A DNA stretch of 64,000 bases from NCBI RefSeq assembly GCF_000337795.1, contig NZ_AOLP01000018.1, forward strand, positions 178,779 to 242,778. Reading direction: 5' to 3'. This DNA is from Haloferax denitrificans ATCC 35960 (GTDB lineage Archaea; Halobacteriota; Halobacteria; Halobacteriales; Haloferacaceae). The translations under genes were made by a program, and so were the position numbers. Position 1 is the first letter of the stretch. Each line of letters opens with the position of its first letter. Below are positions 55,528 to 63,445 of the stretch, one piece after another. Below the pieces are notes generated by a model, which did not search any database, was not told the origin of the DNA, and saw only the letters and a program-made list of their open reading frames with translations.

Positions 55528-55992
55528 ATGGACGTCACTGACATCAGCACCATCACACCGCTCGAACTGATCTCGCTCGAAGAGCCGCCGGCGACGAAGG
55601 AGGGGGCCATCGAGTTCCTCCTCGACCTCGCCGTCGACGCCGGTCGCGTCGACGACCGCGACGCCGCGCTCGACGCCCTCCTCGAACGCGAGGAGGAGGC
55701 GACGACCGGCGTCGGCTTCGGCATCGGCATCCCCCACGCGAAGACCGACGCCGTCTCGAAGCCGACGGTCGCCTTCGCGCGCTCGACCGAGGGCATCGAC
55801 TTCGACGCCATGGACGACAAGCCGGCGAAGCTCCTCTTTATGATTCTCGTCCCCGCGGCGGGCGGCGAGGACCACCTGCAGATTCTGAGCGCCCTCTCGC
55901 GGTCGCTCATGCACGAGGACGTCCGCGAGAAGCTCCTCGAAGCCGAGAGCAAGCAGACCGTCCAAGACGTGCTCGCCGAGGTGGTCGAGTGA
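55528..55992 (+). CDS. ptfA: Fructose PTS subunit IIA
   Basis: 154 aa. EIIA(Fru/Mtl) domain: VDDRDAALDALLEREEEAT then TGVGFGIGIPHAKTDAVSKP, with the phospho-acceptor His in the IPHAK motif near residue 72. Takes phosphate from HPr and passes it to PtfB. The ptsH1 ATG lies at its stop codon. Confidence 0.95.
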   Translation: MDVTDISTITPLELISLEEPPATKEGAIEFLLDLAVDAGRVDDRDAALDALLEREEEATTGVGFGIGIPHAKTDAVSKPTVAFARSTEGIDFDAMDDKPAKLLFMILVPAAGGEDHLQILSALSRSLMHEDVREKLLEAESKQTVQDVLAEVVE

Positions 55993-56261
55993 TGGAGCGG
56001 ACCGTCACGGTCGTCCCCGAAGACGGGCTTCACGCGCGGCCGGCCTCGCAGTTCGTCGAGACCGCAAACGAGTTCGACGCCGACGTCCAGCTCGGCCGCG
56101 CCGACGAGGACGACCTCGTTCCGGCCGCCAGCATGCTCGCCGTCACCGGTCTCGGCGTCGGCCACGACGAGTCCGTCCGCCTCGTCGCCGAGGGCGACGA
56201 CGCGGAAGCGGCACTCGACGCCCTAGAGGATATCCTTTCGACGCCCGAAGCCAAACAGTAA
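55992..56261 (+). CDS. ptsH1: Phosphocarrier protein HPr (PtsH1)
   Basis: 89 aa from ATG 55992 (MERTVTVVPEDGLHARPASQ); a GTG one codon earlier is possible. Active His-15 in LHARPAS. Nearly identical to PtsH2 at 13275-13550. Transfers phosphate from PtsI to PtfA. Just upstream of ptsI (3 bp gap). Confidence 0.95.
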   Translation: MERTVTVVPEDGLHARPASQFVETANEFDADVQLGRADEDDLVPAASMLAVTGLGVGHDESVRLVAEGDDAEAALDALEDILSTPEAKQ

Positions 56262-56264
56262 GCC

Positions 56265-57962
56265 ATGACCGAACGAACCCTCTCCGGCATCGGCGTGACA
56301 CCGCTTTCGGGCGTCGGCACCGTCGTCTGGTACCGACCGGACGCGGACCTCCCCGAGCCGCCGGCCCCGGAAGACGTGGACGCGGAGGCCGAACTGGCCC
56401 GCTTCGAGGACGCCCGCGCGGCCGCCGAGGACGAACTCGAAGCCGAGCGCGAGCGGACCGCCGAACGCGTCGGCGAGGAGGAGGCCGCGGTGTTCGACGC
56501 GCACGTCCAGTTCCTCAACGACCCGCAGATAACCGACGGCGTCACCGACGCCATCGAGGGCGGGCTCCCGGCCGAACACGCCGTACAGGAGACGTTCTCC
56601 GAGTTCGTCGAGCAGTTCGAGAACATGGGCGGTCGCATGGGCGAGCGCGCCGACGACCTCCGCGACGTTCGCGACCGGCTCGTGCGCGTCCTCGCGGACG
56701 GCGAGCGCGTCGACCTCTCGTCCCTGCCGGAAGGGAGCGTCGTCGTCGCCGAACGGCTCACGCCGAGCGACACGGCGCAACTCGACCCGGAGCGCGTCGC
56801 GGGCTTCGTCACGGTGACGGGCGGCCGCACCTCCCACGCGGCCATCTTCGCGCGCTCGCTCGCCCTGCCGGCCATCGTCGGCGTGGGCGAGGAACTCCAG
56901 TCCGTCGAGGACGGCACCGAGGTCGTCGTCGACGGCGAGTCGGGCGACCTCGTGGTCGACCCGACCGACGAGCGCAAGGAGGCCGCCGCGGCCGCCGCCG
57001 ACGTGGACGTCCGACACGAGTCGGTCGAGACCGCAGACGGCGTCGACATCGAGGTCGCCGCCAACATCGGCACGCTGGCGGACCTCGGGCCGGCCGTCGA
57101 CCGCGGGGCCGACGGCGTCGGCCTGTTCCGCACCGAGTTCCTCTTTCTCGACCGCGAGTCGCCGCCGGACGAAGACGAGCAGTACGAGGCGTACGTCGAG
57201 GCGCTCGAATCGTTCGACGGCGGGCGCGTCGTCGTGCGGACGCTCGACATCGGCGGCGACAAGCCGGTGCCGTACCTCGACCTGCCGGACGAGGAGAACC
57301 CGTTCCTCGGCGAGCGCGGCATCCGCCGGTCGCTCGGCCCGGACGCGGACCTCTTCGAGACGCAGGTGCGCGCGCTCCTGCGCGCGGCGGCCAGCGCCGA
57401 CGGTGCGAACCTGTCGGTGATGCTCCCGCTCGTCTCGACGGTCGAGGAGCTTCGCGCCGGCCGCGAGCGGTTCGAGTCGGTCGCCGCGGACCTCGACGCC
57501 GAGGGCGTCGCGAACGAACTGCCCGAGTTCGGCATCATGGTCGAGACGCCCGCCGCGGCGTTCATGGCCGACCAGTTCGCGCCGCACGTCGACTTCTTCA
57601 GCATCGGGACGAACGACCTCGCGCAGTACGTGATGGCCGCGGAGCGCGGCAACGAGCGCGTCTCTGAGCTCGGCGACTACCGACAGCCGGCGGTCCTCCG
57701 CGCCATCGACGCCACCGTCTCGGCGACCGAGGGCGAGGACTGCTGGGTCGGCATGTGCGGCGAGATGGCCGGCGACCCGGCCCTCACCGAACTGCTCGTC
57801 GGGCTCGGCCTCGGCGAACTGAGCATGAGCGCCGTGACGGTGCCGCAGGTCAAGGCGGCCGTCGCGGAGACCGACACCGCGGACGCCCGCGAACTCGCGG
57901 AGCGCGTCCTGCAGGCCGACACCAAGGCTGAAGTCACGGAAATCCTTACACTAGACCAATGA
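56265..57962 (+). CDS. ptsI: PTS enzyme I
   Basis: 565 aa. Phosphoenolpyruvate:HPr phosphotransferase, the entry of phosphate to the PTS. Phosphohistidine region VTVTGGRTSHAAIFARSLAL near residue 190; PEP-binding domain with GVGLFRTEFLFLDRESPPDE, VVRTLDIGGDKPVPYLDLP, and CWVGMCGEMAGDPALTELL (catalytic Cys in MCGEMAG). It is the only EI in the window, so it must serve both the fructose PTS and DhaM. The stop overlaps the ptfB ATG by 4 bp. Confidence 0.96.
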   Translation: MTERTLSGIGVTPLSGVGTVVWYRPDADLPEPPAPEDVDAEAELARFEDARAAAEDELEAERERTAERVGEEEAAVFDAHVQFLNDPQITDGVTDAIEGGLPAEHAVQETFSEFVEQFENMGGRMGERADDLRDVRDRLVRVLADGERVDLSSLPEGSVVVAERLTPSDTAQLDPERVAGFVTVTGGRTSHAAIFARSLALPAIVGVGEELQSVEDGTEVVVDGESGDLVVDPTDERKEAAAAAADVDVRHESVETADGVDIEVAANIGTLADLGPAVDRGADGVGLFRTEFLFLDRESPPDEDEQYEAYVEALESFDGGRVVVRTLDIGGDKPVPYLDLPDEENPFLGERGIRRSLGPDADLFETQVRALLRAAASADGANLSVMLPLVSTVEELRAGRERFESVAADLDAEGVANELPEFGIMVETPAAAFMADQFAPHVDFFSIGTNDLAQYVMAAERGNERVSELGDYRQPAVLRAIDATVSATEGEDCWVGMCGEMAGDPALTELLVGLGLGELSMSAVTVPQVKAAVAETDTADARELAERVLQADTKAEVTEILTLDQ

Positions 57963-58435
57963 AACTCGTCGCAGTCACATCCTGTCCGACCGGAATCGCA
58001 CACAGCCAGATGGCGGCCGAGAACCTCCTGCAGGCCGGCGAGCGCCTCGGCCACGACATCGACGTCGAGGTCCAGGGCGCGATGGGCACGCAGGACGAAC
58101 TGTCCTCGGACGCCATCGCCGAGGCCGACGCCGTCATCATCACCTCGGACACCTCGGTCAGCCGCGACCGCTTCGACGGCAAGCTCGTCGTCAAGGGGAC
58201 GGTCAAAGACGGCGTGAACAACGCCGAGGCCGTCGTGAAGAAGGCCGTCGAACTCGCCGAGGCCGGCAAGACGGGCTCGGTCACGTTCGGGAGCGGTGAC
58301 GACGGCGAGGACGCCGACGCCGAGTCCGGCACCGACGAGTCGGCCGGCGACGCCGCGGAATCGGACGAACCCGTGCGCCGCGGCGGCGACCCCGAGAAAG
58401 GGCTGTTCGCCCGCCTGAAGAAGCTGTTCTCGTAA
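57959..58435 (+). CDS. ptfB: Fructose PTS subunit IIB
   Basis: 158 aa. EIIB(Fru): MKLVAVTSCPTGIAHSQMAA carries the phosphocysteine loop CPTGIAH (Cys-9), and NNAEAVVKKAVELAEAG closes the fold at about residue 105. The last 50 residues are an acidic linker (DDGEDADAESGTDESAGD) ending in a basic amphipathic helix (GLFARLKKLFS), possibly docking to the membrane or PtfC; such a tail is not usual in bacteria. Confidence 0.93.
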   Translation: MKLVAVTSCPTGIAHSQMAAENLLQAGERLGHDIDVEVQGAMGTQDELSSDAIAEADAVIITSDTSVSRDRFDGKLVVKGTVKDGVNNAEAVVKKAVELAEAGKTGSVTFGSGDDGEDADAESGTDESAGDAAESDEPVRRGGDPEKGLFARLKKLFS

Positions 58436-58440
58436 CGCTC

Positions 58441-58462
58441 GCCGGCGGTTTTCCCGTTTTTC
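58441..58462 (+). terminator. T-rich terminator of the fructose PTS operon
   Basis: GCCGGCGGTTTTCCCGTTTTT, directly after the ptfB stop. A further 6-bp stem (AGCGGC/GCCGCT) with a 12-nt loop lies at about 58473-58497 just before the fba promoter. Confidence 0.55.
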
Positions 58463-58601
58463 TCCCGTCTCCCAGCGGCGGCGCTCGGTCGGCCGCTGAA
58501 AATTAACTCGAACGCGAACAAACGAAAACGTGCAGAATCGAAACTCACTTCCCATACATTATTAGTCTCGCAGTCGTTGACGAAACCGAGGTGACCACAT
58601 A

Positions 58602-59594
58602 ATGCCGTTCTACGGCGGGGAGGAACTCGCCACAGTGTACGACGAGGCGCTCGACGAAGGATTCGGACTCATCGCGAGTAACATCGCGGAGCCGAACATC
58701 ATGATGGGTCTCATGGAGGGGGCCGACCGGATGGACTCGGACCTCCTGTTGCAGATGAGCGGCGGGGCCTGTCGCTTCGCGGGCGACGGCGACGCCGTCG
58801 CGGGCCTGAAGGCCATGGGGAACTACATCGAGACCATCGCCGAGCGGTACGACATCGGCGTCTTCCTCAACATGGACCACCAGACGGACCTCGAGTTCAT
58901 CGAACAGCAGATCGAACTCGACATCCCGTCGTCCATCATGATCGACGCCTCCCACGAGCCGTTCGACGAGAACGTCGCGACGAGCCGCGAGGTCGTCGAG
59001 ATGGTGGAAGCCGCGGGCTCCGACGTGCTCATCGAGGCCGAACTCGGCCAGATAAAGGGCGTCGAAGACGAAATCGAGGCCGAAGAGGCGTTCTACACGG
59101 ACCCCGAGCAGGCCGTCGAGTTCGTCGACAAGACGGGCGCGGACCTGCTCGCCATCTCCGTCGGCACGCAACACGGCGTCGCCAAGGGCAAGGACCTCGA
59201 ACTCCGCCCGGACCTCGCCCACGACATCCGGCAGGCCCTGCGCGACCACGGCCTCGACACGCCGCTCGTCCTCCACGGCTCCTCGGGCGTCCAGCCCGAC
59301 CAACTGCAGGAGATGCTCAAACACGGCATCTGCAAGGTCAACAAGGACACTCGCTACCAGTACGAGTACACGCGCACCGCCTACGACCGCTACACCGAGG
59401 AACCCAACGCCATCGTCCCGCCCGAGGGCGTCGCGGACGCCCGCGACACGTTCTTCAACGAGACCGACTGGTCGCCGAACAAGGACGTGTTCGACCCCCG
59501 CGTCGCCGGGCGCGACATCCGCGAGCGCATCGCCGACGTGCACGCCGGCCTGACCGAGGTCTCCGGTAGCGCCGGCCAGTCGCTGTTCAAGTAA
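58602..59594 (+). CDS. fba: Fructose-1,6-bisphosphate aldolase, class II
   Basis: 330 aa. Cleaves fructose-1,6-bisphosphate to DHAP and glyceraldehyde-3-phosphate; zinc enzyme. [20 protein letters not shown] at the N-terminus, [16 protein letters not shown] and [20 protein letters not shown] (metal and catalytic region), [33 protein letters not shown] and [20 protein letters not shown] (phosphate site). TATA CATTATTAG near 58556 gives it its own promoter. Together with PfkB it completes fructose breakdown and meets glycerol catabolism at DHAP. Confidence 0.95.
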   Translation: MPFYGGEELATVYDEALDEGFGLIASNIAEPNIMMGLMEGADRMDSDLLLQMSGGACRFAGDGDAVAGLKAMGNYIETIAERYDIGVFLNMDHQTDLEFIEQQIELDIPSSIMIDASHEPFDENVATSREVVEMVEAAGSDVLIEAELGQIKGVEDEIEAEEAFYTDPEQAVEFVDKTGADLLAISVGTQHGVAKGKDLELRPDLAHDIRQALRDHGLDTPLVLHGSSGVQPDQLQEMLKHGICKVNKDTRYQYEYTRTAYDRYTEEPNAIVPPEGVADARDTFFNETDWSPNKDVFDPRVAGRDIRERIADVHAGLTEVSGSAGQSLFK

Positions 59595-59796
59595 CGCCGC
59601 GCGGGCGGTGGCACTTCACCGTCGAGCGCTCGTCGCGTCCGCACTCGGACCGACACCGGCCGTCGTCTCCACCCGGCACACCGCCGGTTTTTCGTTTCGA
59701 TACGTGTCCCGCCCAGCGGCCGCGCTCTCGGTGCTCGGTGGCAGTCGAACCCGCCGCCCCACGTCGCTTAAGGTGTCACGCGGCGTGGGTGTAGGT

Positions 59797-59946
59797 ATGC
59801 CGCAGATTCACCTCGACGACGAGACGGTCGCCCGACTCGACGCGCTCCGCGAGGAAGACGAGGAGTACGACGAACTCATCAACGAACTGATGAACATCTA
59901 CGAGGCGAGCGAGCGAACGCTGTTCCACGCCGGCGACGAGTACTGA
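59797..59946 (+). CDS. Small acidic antitoxin-like protein (DUF7557 type), 49 aa
   Basis: MPQIHLDDETVARLDALREE followed by EDEEYDELINELMNIYEASE: a short strand and two helices as in VapB/DUF7557-type antitoxins. No toxin gene is adjacent. Frame is open upstream, but the ATG at 59797 follows GGCTTAAGG-type promoter DNA (GTCGCTTAAGGTG, about 59763-59775). Confidence 0.65.
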   Translation: MPQIHLDDETVARLDALREEDEEYDELINELMNIYEASERTLFHAGDEY

Positions 59947-59983
59947 GACGCCGGGCGCGAGCGCAACCGCCGGAACGGCCCGG

Positions 59984-60427
59984 CTATTCGAGGTAGCTGA
60001 CCCGGACCTGATTCCACTTGCCCTTCTTTTCGAGGTGGTCTTGGAGCGCGTCGGCGTACGCTTGGGTGAGTCGCTCCGCGTCCTCCAGTTTCTCCCGTTC
60101 GCCCTTCTTCCCGCCGCCGCCCATGCCGAGCGCGCCCTTGATGGAGTCGACGATGCCGCCGCCGGACGACGAGTCGTCTCCCCCGCCGCCCATCCCGCCC
60201 ATCTGACTGCGGATGTTGTCGAGTTCGGGGATGATCTGCGGGACTTTCTCCGTGTCGGCGACGATGCGCGCCGCCTCGGGGTCGTCCGCGTTCTCGATTT
60301 CGAACTCGGTCGCCGTCATGATGAGACCCCACTCCTGACTGTTGAACCGAGAGTTCATCACCTGCTCGTTGAACTCGCGGTCCACCGTCATCCGGTCGCC
60401 GACGATGCTGTCGGTCCAGTGTGCCAT
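59984..60427 (-). CDS. DUF5799 family protein
   Basis: 147 aa from the ATG at 60425-60427 (MAHWTDSIVGDRMTVDREFN). The N-terminal half (QEWGLIMTATEFEIENADDP, IVADTEKVPQIIPELDNIRS) is the folded DUF5799 part; a Gly/Asp/Ser linker with MGGMGGGGDDSSSGGG follows and a charged C-terminal helix (KGEREKLEDAERLTQAYADA). Conserved in haloarchaea; function unknown. Confidence 0.75.
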   Translation of the reverse strand: MAHWTDSIVGDRMTVDREFNEQVMNSRFNSQEWGLIMTATEFEIENADDPEAARIVADTEKVPQIIPELDNIRSQMGGMGGGGDDSSSGGGIVDSIKGALGMGGGGKKGEREKLEDAERLTQAYADALQDHLEKKGKWNQVRVSYLE

Positions 60428-60565
60428 GTGCACACGTCGTCGGCGGGTCGGTATCAGAGTTGCGGGGCCGACCGACCGTCGGCGACGCGTCTCTCCGCCG
60501 ACGAGACGCCGCGGGGGAACCGGCACCCATGCGGGTTTAATGCGGTTGGGTGACGACCCCGAGTC

Positions 60566-61786
60566 ATGGAGCGGTACGACCTCCTGTACAGACTGTACGG
60601 GAACTTCGACGCGGACGCGGTCCGGGACGCACAGGACTTCGTCGACCTCTTGCCGCCGCTCGGCTCGCCGGTGGCGCTGTCGCACTGGCAGGCGGTCGAC
60701 GACGAACTCACGGCGAAGAAAGACCGCATTCGCCGCGCGCTTTCGGACGGCGACCGCTACGCCGAACTCGCCGCGCGCGCGACGCGGGACCAGGCGTTCA
60801 CGGCCCTCGACCTCTACACGAAGTACGGGCGAGAAGTGAACGCGCTCGTCCTCGACGTGGACGAGACGCTTCGCTCCGCGGGACAGACGGACAACGAGAT
60901 TCCCCGCGAGGTGCTCCACCTCCTCACCCGGTTCCACGAGCAGGACGTTCCCATCGTCATCTGCACCGGCCAGACCTTAGAGAACGTCAAGGGGTTCGCC
61001 ATTCAGGGGCTGGGCAACGAACTCGTCCACTCGGGCGACGTGAGCATCGTCTACGAAGCCGGCACCGGCGTCTTCACGCCCGGTCACGGCTCGGACACGA
61101 AGCGCCTCCTCTACGAGACGCTCGACGACTCGGTGCAGTCGGTGTTCGAGTCGGTCCGCGGGCGCGTCATCCGCGACCTCCCCGACGCGCTCCGTGGTGG
61201 CGTTCACCTGCAGGGCAACGAGTTCAACGTCACGCTCAAGCCGAACTTCGAGACCGGGAGCGACGACGCCGAGGCGGTCATCGACGGCGCGCTCGTCTAC
61301 CTGCTCGACCTCCTCGGCGAGGCGCTCACCGACGACCCCGCCGGCCCCGACTGGGCGCGGGCGTACTTCGCGGCGCGCGACCCGGAGATACGCGACGTGC
61401 TCGACGACCGCAATGGGCTTCCCGACCCGGACACGGAGATTCCAGCGGCCGTAGAACAGACCCTCGAACGCGTGACGGTCGCGTACTACCACGCCGACGC
61501 CGCGGAACTCTCCGCGGTCGACCTGAACAAGGCGGCGGGGGTCCGCGCCGCGCTCGACGTGCTCGGGGTGGACGACCCGTTCGTCCTCGTGATGGGCGAT
61601 TCGAAGTCCGACCTCGACGTGATGCAGTGGGCCGCGGAAAACGAGTGCGGGCTCGCGGCGGCTCCGGAACACTCCTCGCCGGGCGTGCTCGACCACGTCC
61701 GCGAGACGGACGAACTGGTGTTTCCCCGCGGCGATGCCGCGTCGGTGCTCCGGACCGCCTACGCCCTCAATCTCTTAGTCGACTGA
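60566..61786 (+). CDS. HAD-superfamily hydrolase with N-terminal helical extension
   Basis: 406 aa. Residues 1-85 are a helical segment (RYDLLYRLYGNFDADAVRDA). The HAD core starts at NALVLDVDETLRSAG near residue 95 (DxDET motif I), then VPIVICTGQTLENVKGFAIQ (motif II), DLNKAAGVRAALDVL (motif III Lys) and FVLVMGDSKSDLDVMQW (motif IV). A large cap lies between. Similar to Cof/sucrose-phosphatase-like HADs; substrate not identifiable. ATG chosen with promoter GGTTTAATGCGG 30 nt upstream. Confidence 0.8.
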   Translation: MERYDLLYRLYGNFDADAVRDAQDFVDLLPPLGSPVALSHWQAVDDELTAKKDRIRRALSDGDRYAELAARATRDQAFTALDLYTKYGREVNALVLDVDETLRSAGQTDNEIPREVLHLLTRFHEQDVPIVICTGQTLENVKGFAIQGLGNELVHSGDVSIVYEAGTGVFTPGHGSDTKRLLYETLDDSVQSVFESVRGRVIRDLPDALRGGVHLQGNEFNVTLKPNFETGSDDAEAVIDGALVYLLDLLGEALTDDPAGPDWARAYFAARDPEIRDVLDDRNGLPDPDTEIPAAVEQTLERVTVAYYHADAAELSAVDLNKAAGVRAALDVLGVDDPFVLVMGDSKSDLDVMQWAAENECGLAAAPEHSSPGVLDHVRETDELVFPRGDAASVLRTAYALNLLVD

Positions 61787-61861
61787 ACGGGCCGCGTCGT
61801 CGCGGTACCCGGTCGCTACAGCTGAGCAAGGCGAGTAACTCGGGGGTGACTCCGAGGCGGC

Positions 61862-62512
61862 TCAGACCGTGCACATCCCGATGTCGTCACCCGAGTCGTC
61901 GCCGTTCGAACCGTCGCCCGAGTCGTCGCCGGTGTCGTCGGTGTTCGAGTCGTCCGAAGACGAGTCATCGGTGCTGTCGTCGGTCGAGTCGTCTGCACTA
62001 TCGTCGGTCGAATCGTCCGAAGACGAGTCGCCCGCGCTGTTGTCAGTTGAGGAGTCGTCACTCGAATCGTCCGAAGACGAGTCGTCCGCGCTGTTGTCAG
62101 TCGAGGAGTCGTCACTCGAATCGTCCGAAGACGAGTCGTCGTCATTGTAGTTCGAGACGCCGACCGGGCTCCCGCGCGGTCTGGTCGTCCTCGTCGCCGA
62201 GTCGGTGTCGTTGTCGCCGGTCTCGACCGTCTCGAACGTCCCGCTCTCGCTTTCGCTCTCGTTTGCGGTGCCGTCGTCGCCCGAGTCGTCGGCCCCGTCG
62301 TCGTCGGCGACGACGGGTTCGGCTTCGATTCCGGGGTCGGGGTCCTCGGGCGGCGCGTCGTCCGCGTCGGGGCCGGCCACGTCGGCGCCGATGCTTCTGT
62401 CGGCGTCGTCGACCGGCGCGGGCGTCTCGGGCGTATTCACGCCGCCGGAGAGGAGCGCGAACGCGACGATGATGAGGACGACGACGCCGACGCCGAGCTG
62501 GCCGAGATTCAT
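61862..62512 (-). CDS. Membrane-anchored Ser/Asp-repeat protein
   Basis: 216 aa. N-terminal MNLGQLGVGVVVLIIVAFAL is one signal-anchor helix; the rest is an extremely acidic disordered region, Pro/Asp-rich then Ser/Asp-rich (DDSSSDDSSDDSSTDNSADD), with a short Cys-containing end (DDIGMCTV). Ser/Asp repeats resemble surface proteins that act as charged stalks or bind Ca. The Ser and Thr residues could be glycosylated. No catalytic domain. The single Cys at residue 214 could allow cross-linking. Confidence 0.75.
   Translation of the reverse strand: MNLGQLGVGVVVLIIVAFALLSGGVNTPETPAPVDDADRSIGADVAGPDADDAPPEDPDPGIEAEPVVADDDGADDSGDDGTANESESESGTFETVETGDNDTDSATRTTRPRGSPVGVSNYNDDDSSSDDSSDDSSTDNSADDSSSDDSSDDSSTDNSAGDSSSDDSTDDSADDSTDDSTDDSSSDDSNTDDTGDDSGDGSNGDDSGDDIGMCTV
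62034..62141. repeat. Two 54-bp direct repeats in the Ser/Asp-repeat gene
   Basis: Copies at 62034-62087 and 62088-62141, nearly identical (one base change seen near position 15). Each encodes 18 residues of Ser/Asp/Thr/Asn. A third, degenerate copy lies at about 61980-62033. Copy number is likely to vary between strains. Confidence 0.8.
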
Positions 62513-62914
62513 CGCCTGACCTCCCGGTGGTCGGAGTCGGTTCTCGGGGTTGGTACATCGGTGGGGGTCAGAGACATGGTTCGACCTGTTATTTGCGTTC
62601 CGAGGGCTTCGTTACGAATCGTCTACCGCTCGGCGTCGCGCTCCGAAATTTCCCCGGTAGAGAGCGCCCCGGACCGCGGAGGAACTGCTCGAACCCATCA
62701 CCGGATGCGAACATTCGCGTTCCTAACCCGTGTTAATACGCGAATACCACGCCAATCTGAGGGTCTATTTTCGACGGACACTCACCGTGAACAGAATGTC
62801 CGGAAATCCTGTGGTTATCGTCGGGCTACGTGGTGTCGAACTCGGGTCGAAAGACGCCGCGTCTCGGGGGCTCCGGCCCTGTAGTTATCTTCTCGGAGCG
62901 CGTACAGTCACCGA
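62513..62914. other. Intergenic region before the DUF5519 gene, 402 bp
   Basis: Several short open frames are present but none looks coding (basic, Arg/Ser-rich, no acidic bias). Near the end TAGTTATCTT (62881-62890) is a TATA box about 26 nt before the next ATG, giving a leaderless transcript. Confidence 0.55.
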
Positions 62915-63361
62915 ATGACCGCCTCCATCGACAGAATCATCTCGCGCGTCTCGCGCTGGCCCGGCGTCGAGACCGCGCCGCACCGCTTCGGAGGGACCGA
63001 GTTCGTCGTCGCCGGCAGGGAAATCGGCCACGTCCACGACGCCGGCGTCGTCGACCTCGCGCTCACGAGGCGCGTCCGCGACGTGCTTCTCACCGACGGG
63101 CTCGCGGACCCGCACCACGTCCTGCCCGACTCCGCGTGGGTGACCTACCGCGTCAGAAGCGACGCCGACGTCCCCGGCGCGATGCGTCTGCTCAGACTCG
63201 CGTATCTCTGGCGGCTCCTCGCGGTCCGCCGCCGCGGAATCGACCCCGACCCCGAGGCGGACCCCGACACCGACCTCCGCCGCCTCGGTCTCCCCGCCGA
63301 CCTCGACGCGCTCGTCCGCGAGACGTTCCACGACTCCCTCGACCGACGCGCGCCGGTCTGA
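62915..63361 (+). CDS. DUF5519 (luciferase-like domain) family protein
   Basis: 148 aa. Matches the small luciferase-family pattern: GVETAPHRFGGTEFVVAGRE, IGHVHDAGVVDLALTRRVRD and LPDSAWVTYRVRSDADVPGA with a C-terminal helical region (LLRLAYLWRLLAVRRRGIDP). The DUF5519 family is widespread in bacteria and haloarchaea; despite the name no light-emitting activity is known. Confidence 0.75.
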   Translation: MTASIDRIISRVSRWPGVETAPHRFGGTEFVVAGREIGHVHDAGVVDLALTRRVRDVLLTDGLADPHHVLPDSAWVTYRVRSDADVPGAMRLLRLAYLWRLLAVRRRGIDPDPEADPDTDLRRLGLPADLDALVRETFHDSLDRRAPV

Positions 63362-63416
63362 CTTCGCTCCCCGGTCCCCCGGGTCCCGAGCGGAGACATG
63401 TCTCGGTCGGAAAAAC

Positions 63417-63436
63417 TTTACTAACGTCCGAGTAAA
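63417..63436 (+). promoter_or_regulatory. TrmB/GfcR-type motif in the gluconate dehydratase promoter
   Basis: TTTACT-AACGTCCG-AGTAAA, 6-bp inverted repeat. It contains TACT-N7-GAGTA, the binding consensus of the sugar regulator TrmB of Halobacterium, whose Haloferax relative is GfcR. It overlaps the 3' side of the TATA-like AAAACTTTAC and ends 9 bp before the ATG at 63446. Confidence 0.65.
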
Positions 63437-63445
63437 CCACCCTAC

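Noticed and set aside
61869..62150. Plus-strand frame of Ser/Glu repeats opposite the Ser/Asp-repeat gene
   Set aside because: It is the reverse complement reading of the repeats; only the minus-strand frame has a start with a signal-anchor helix.
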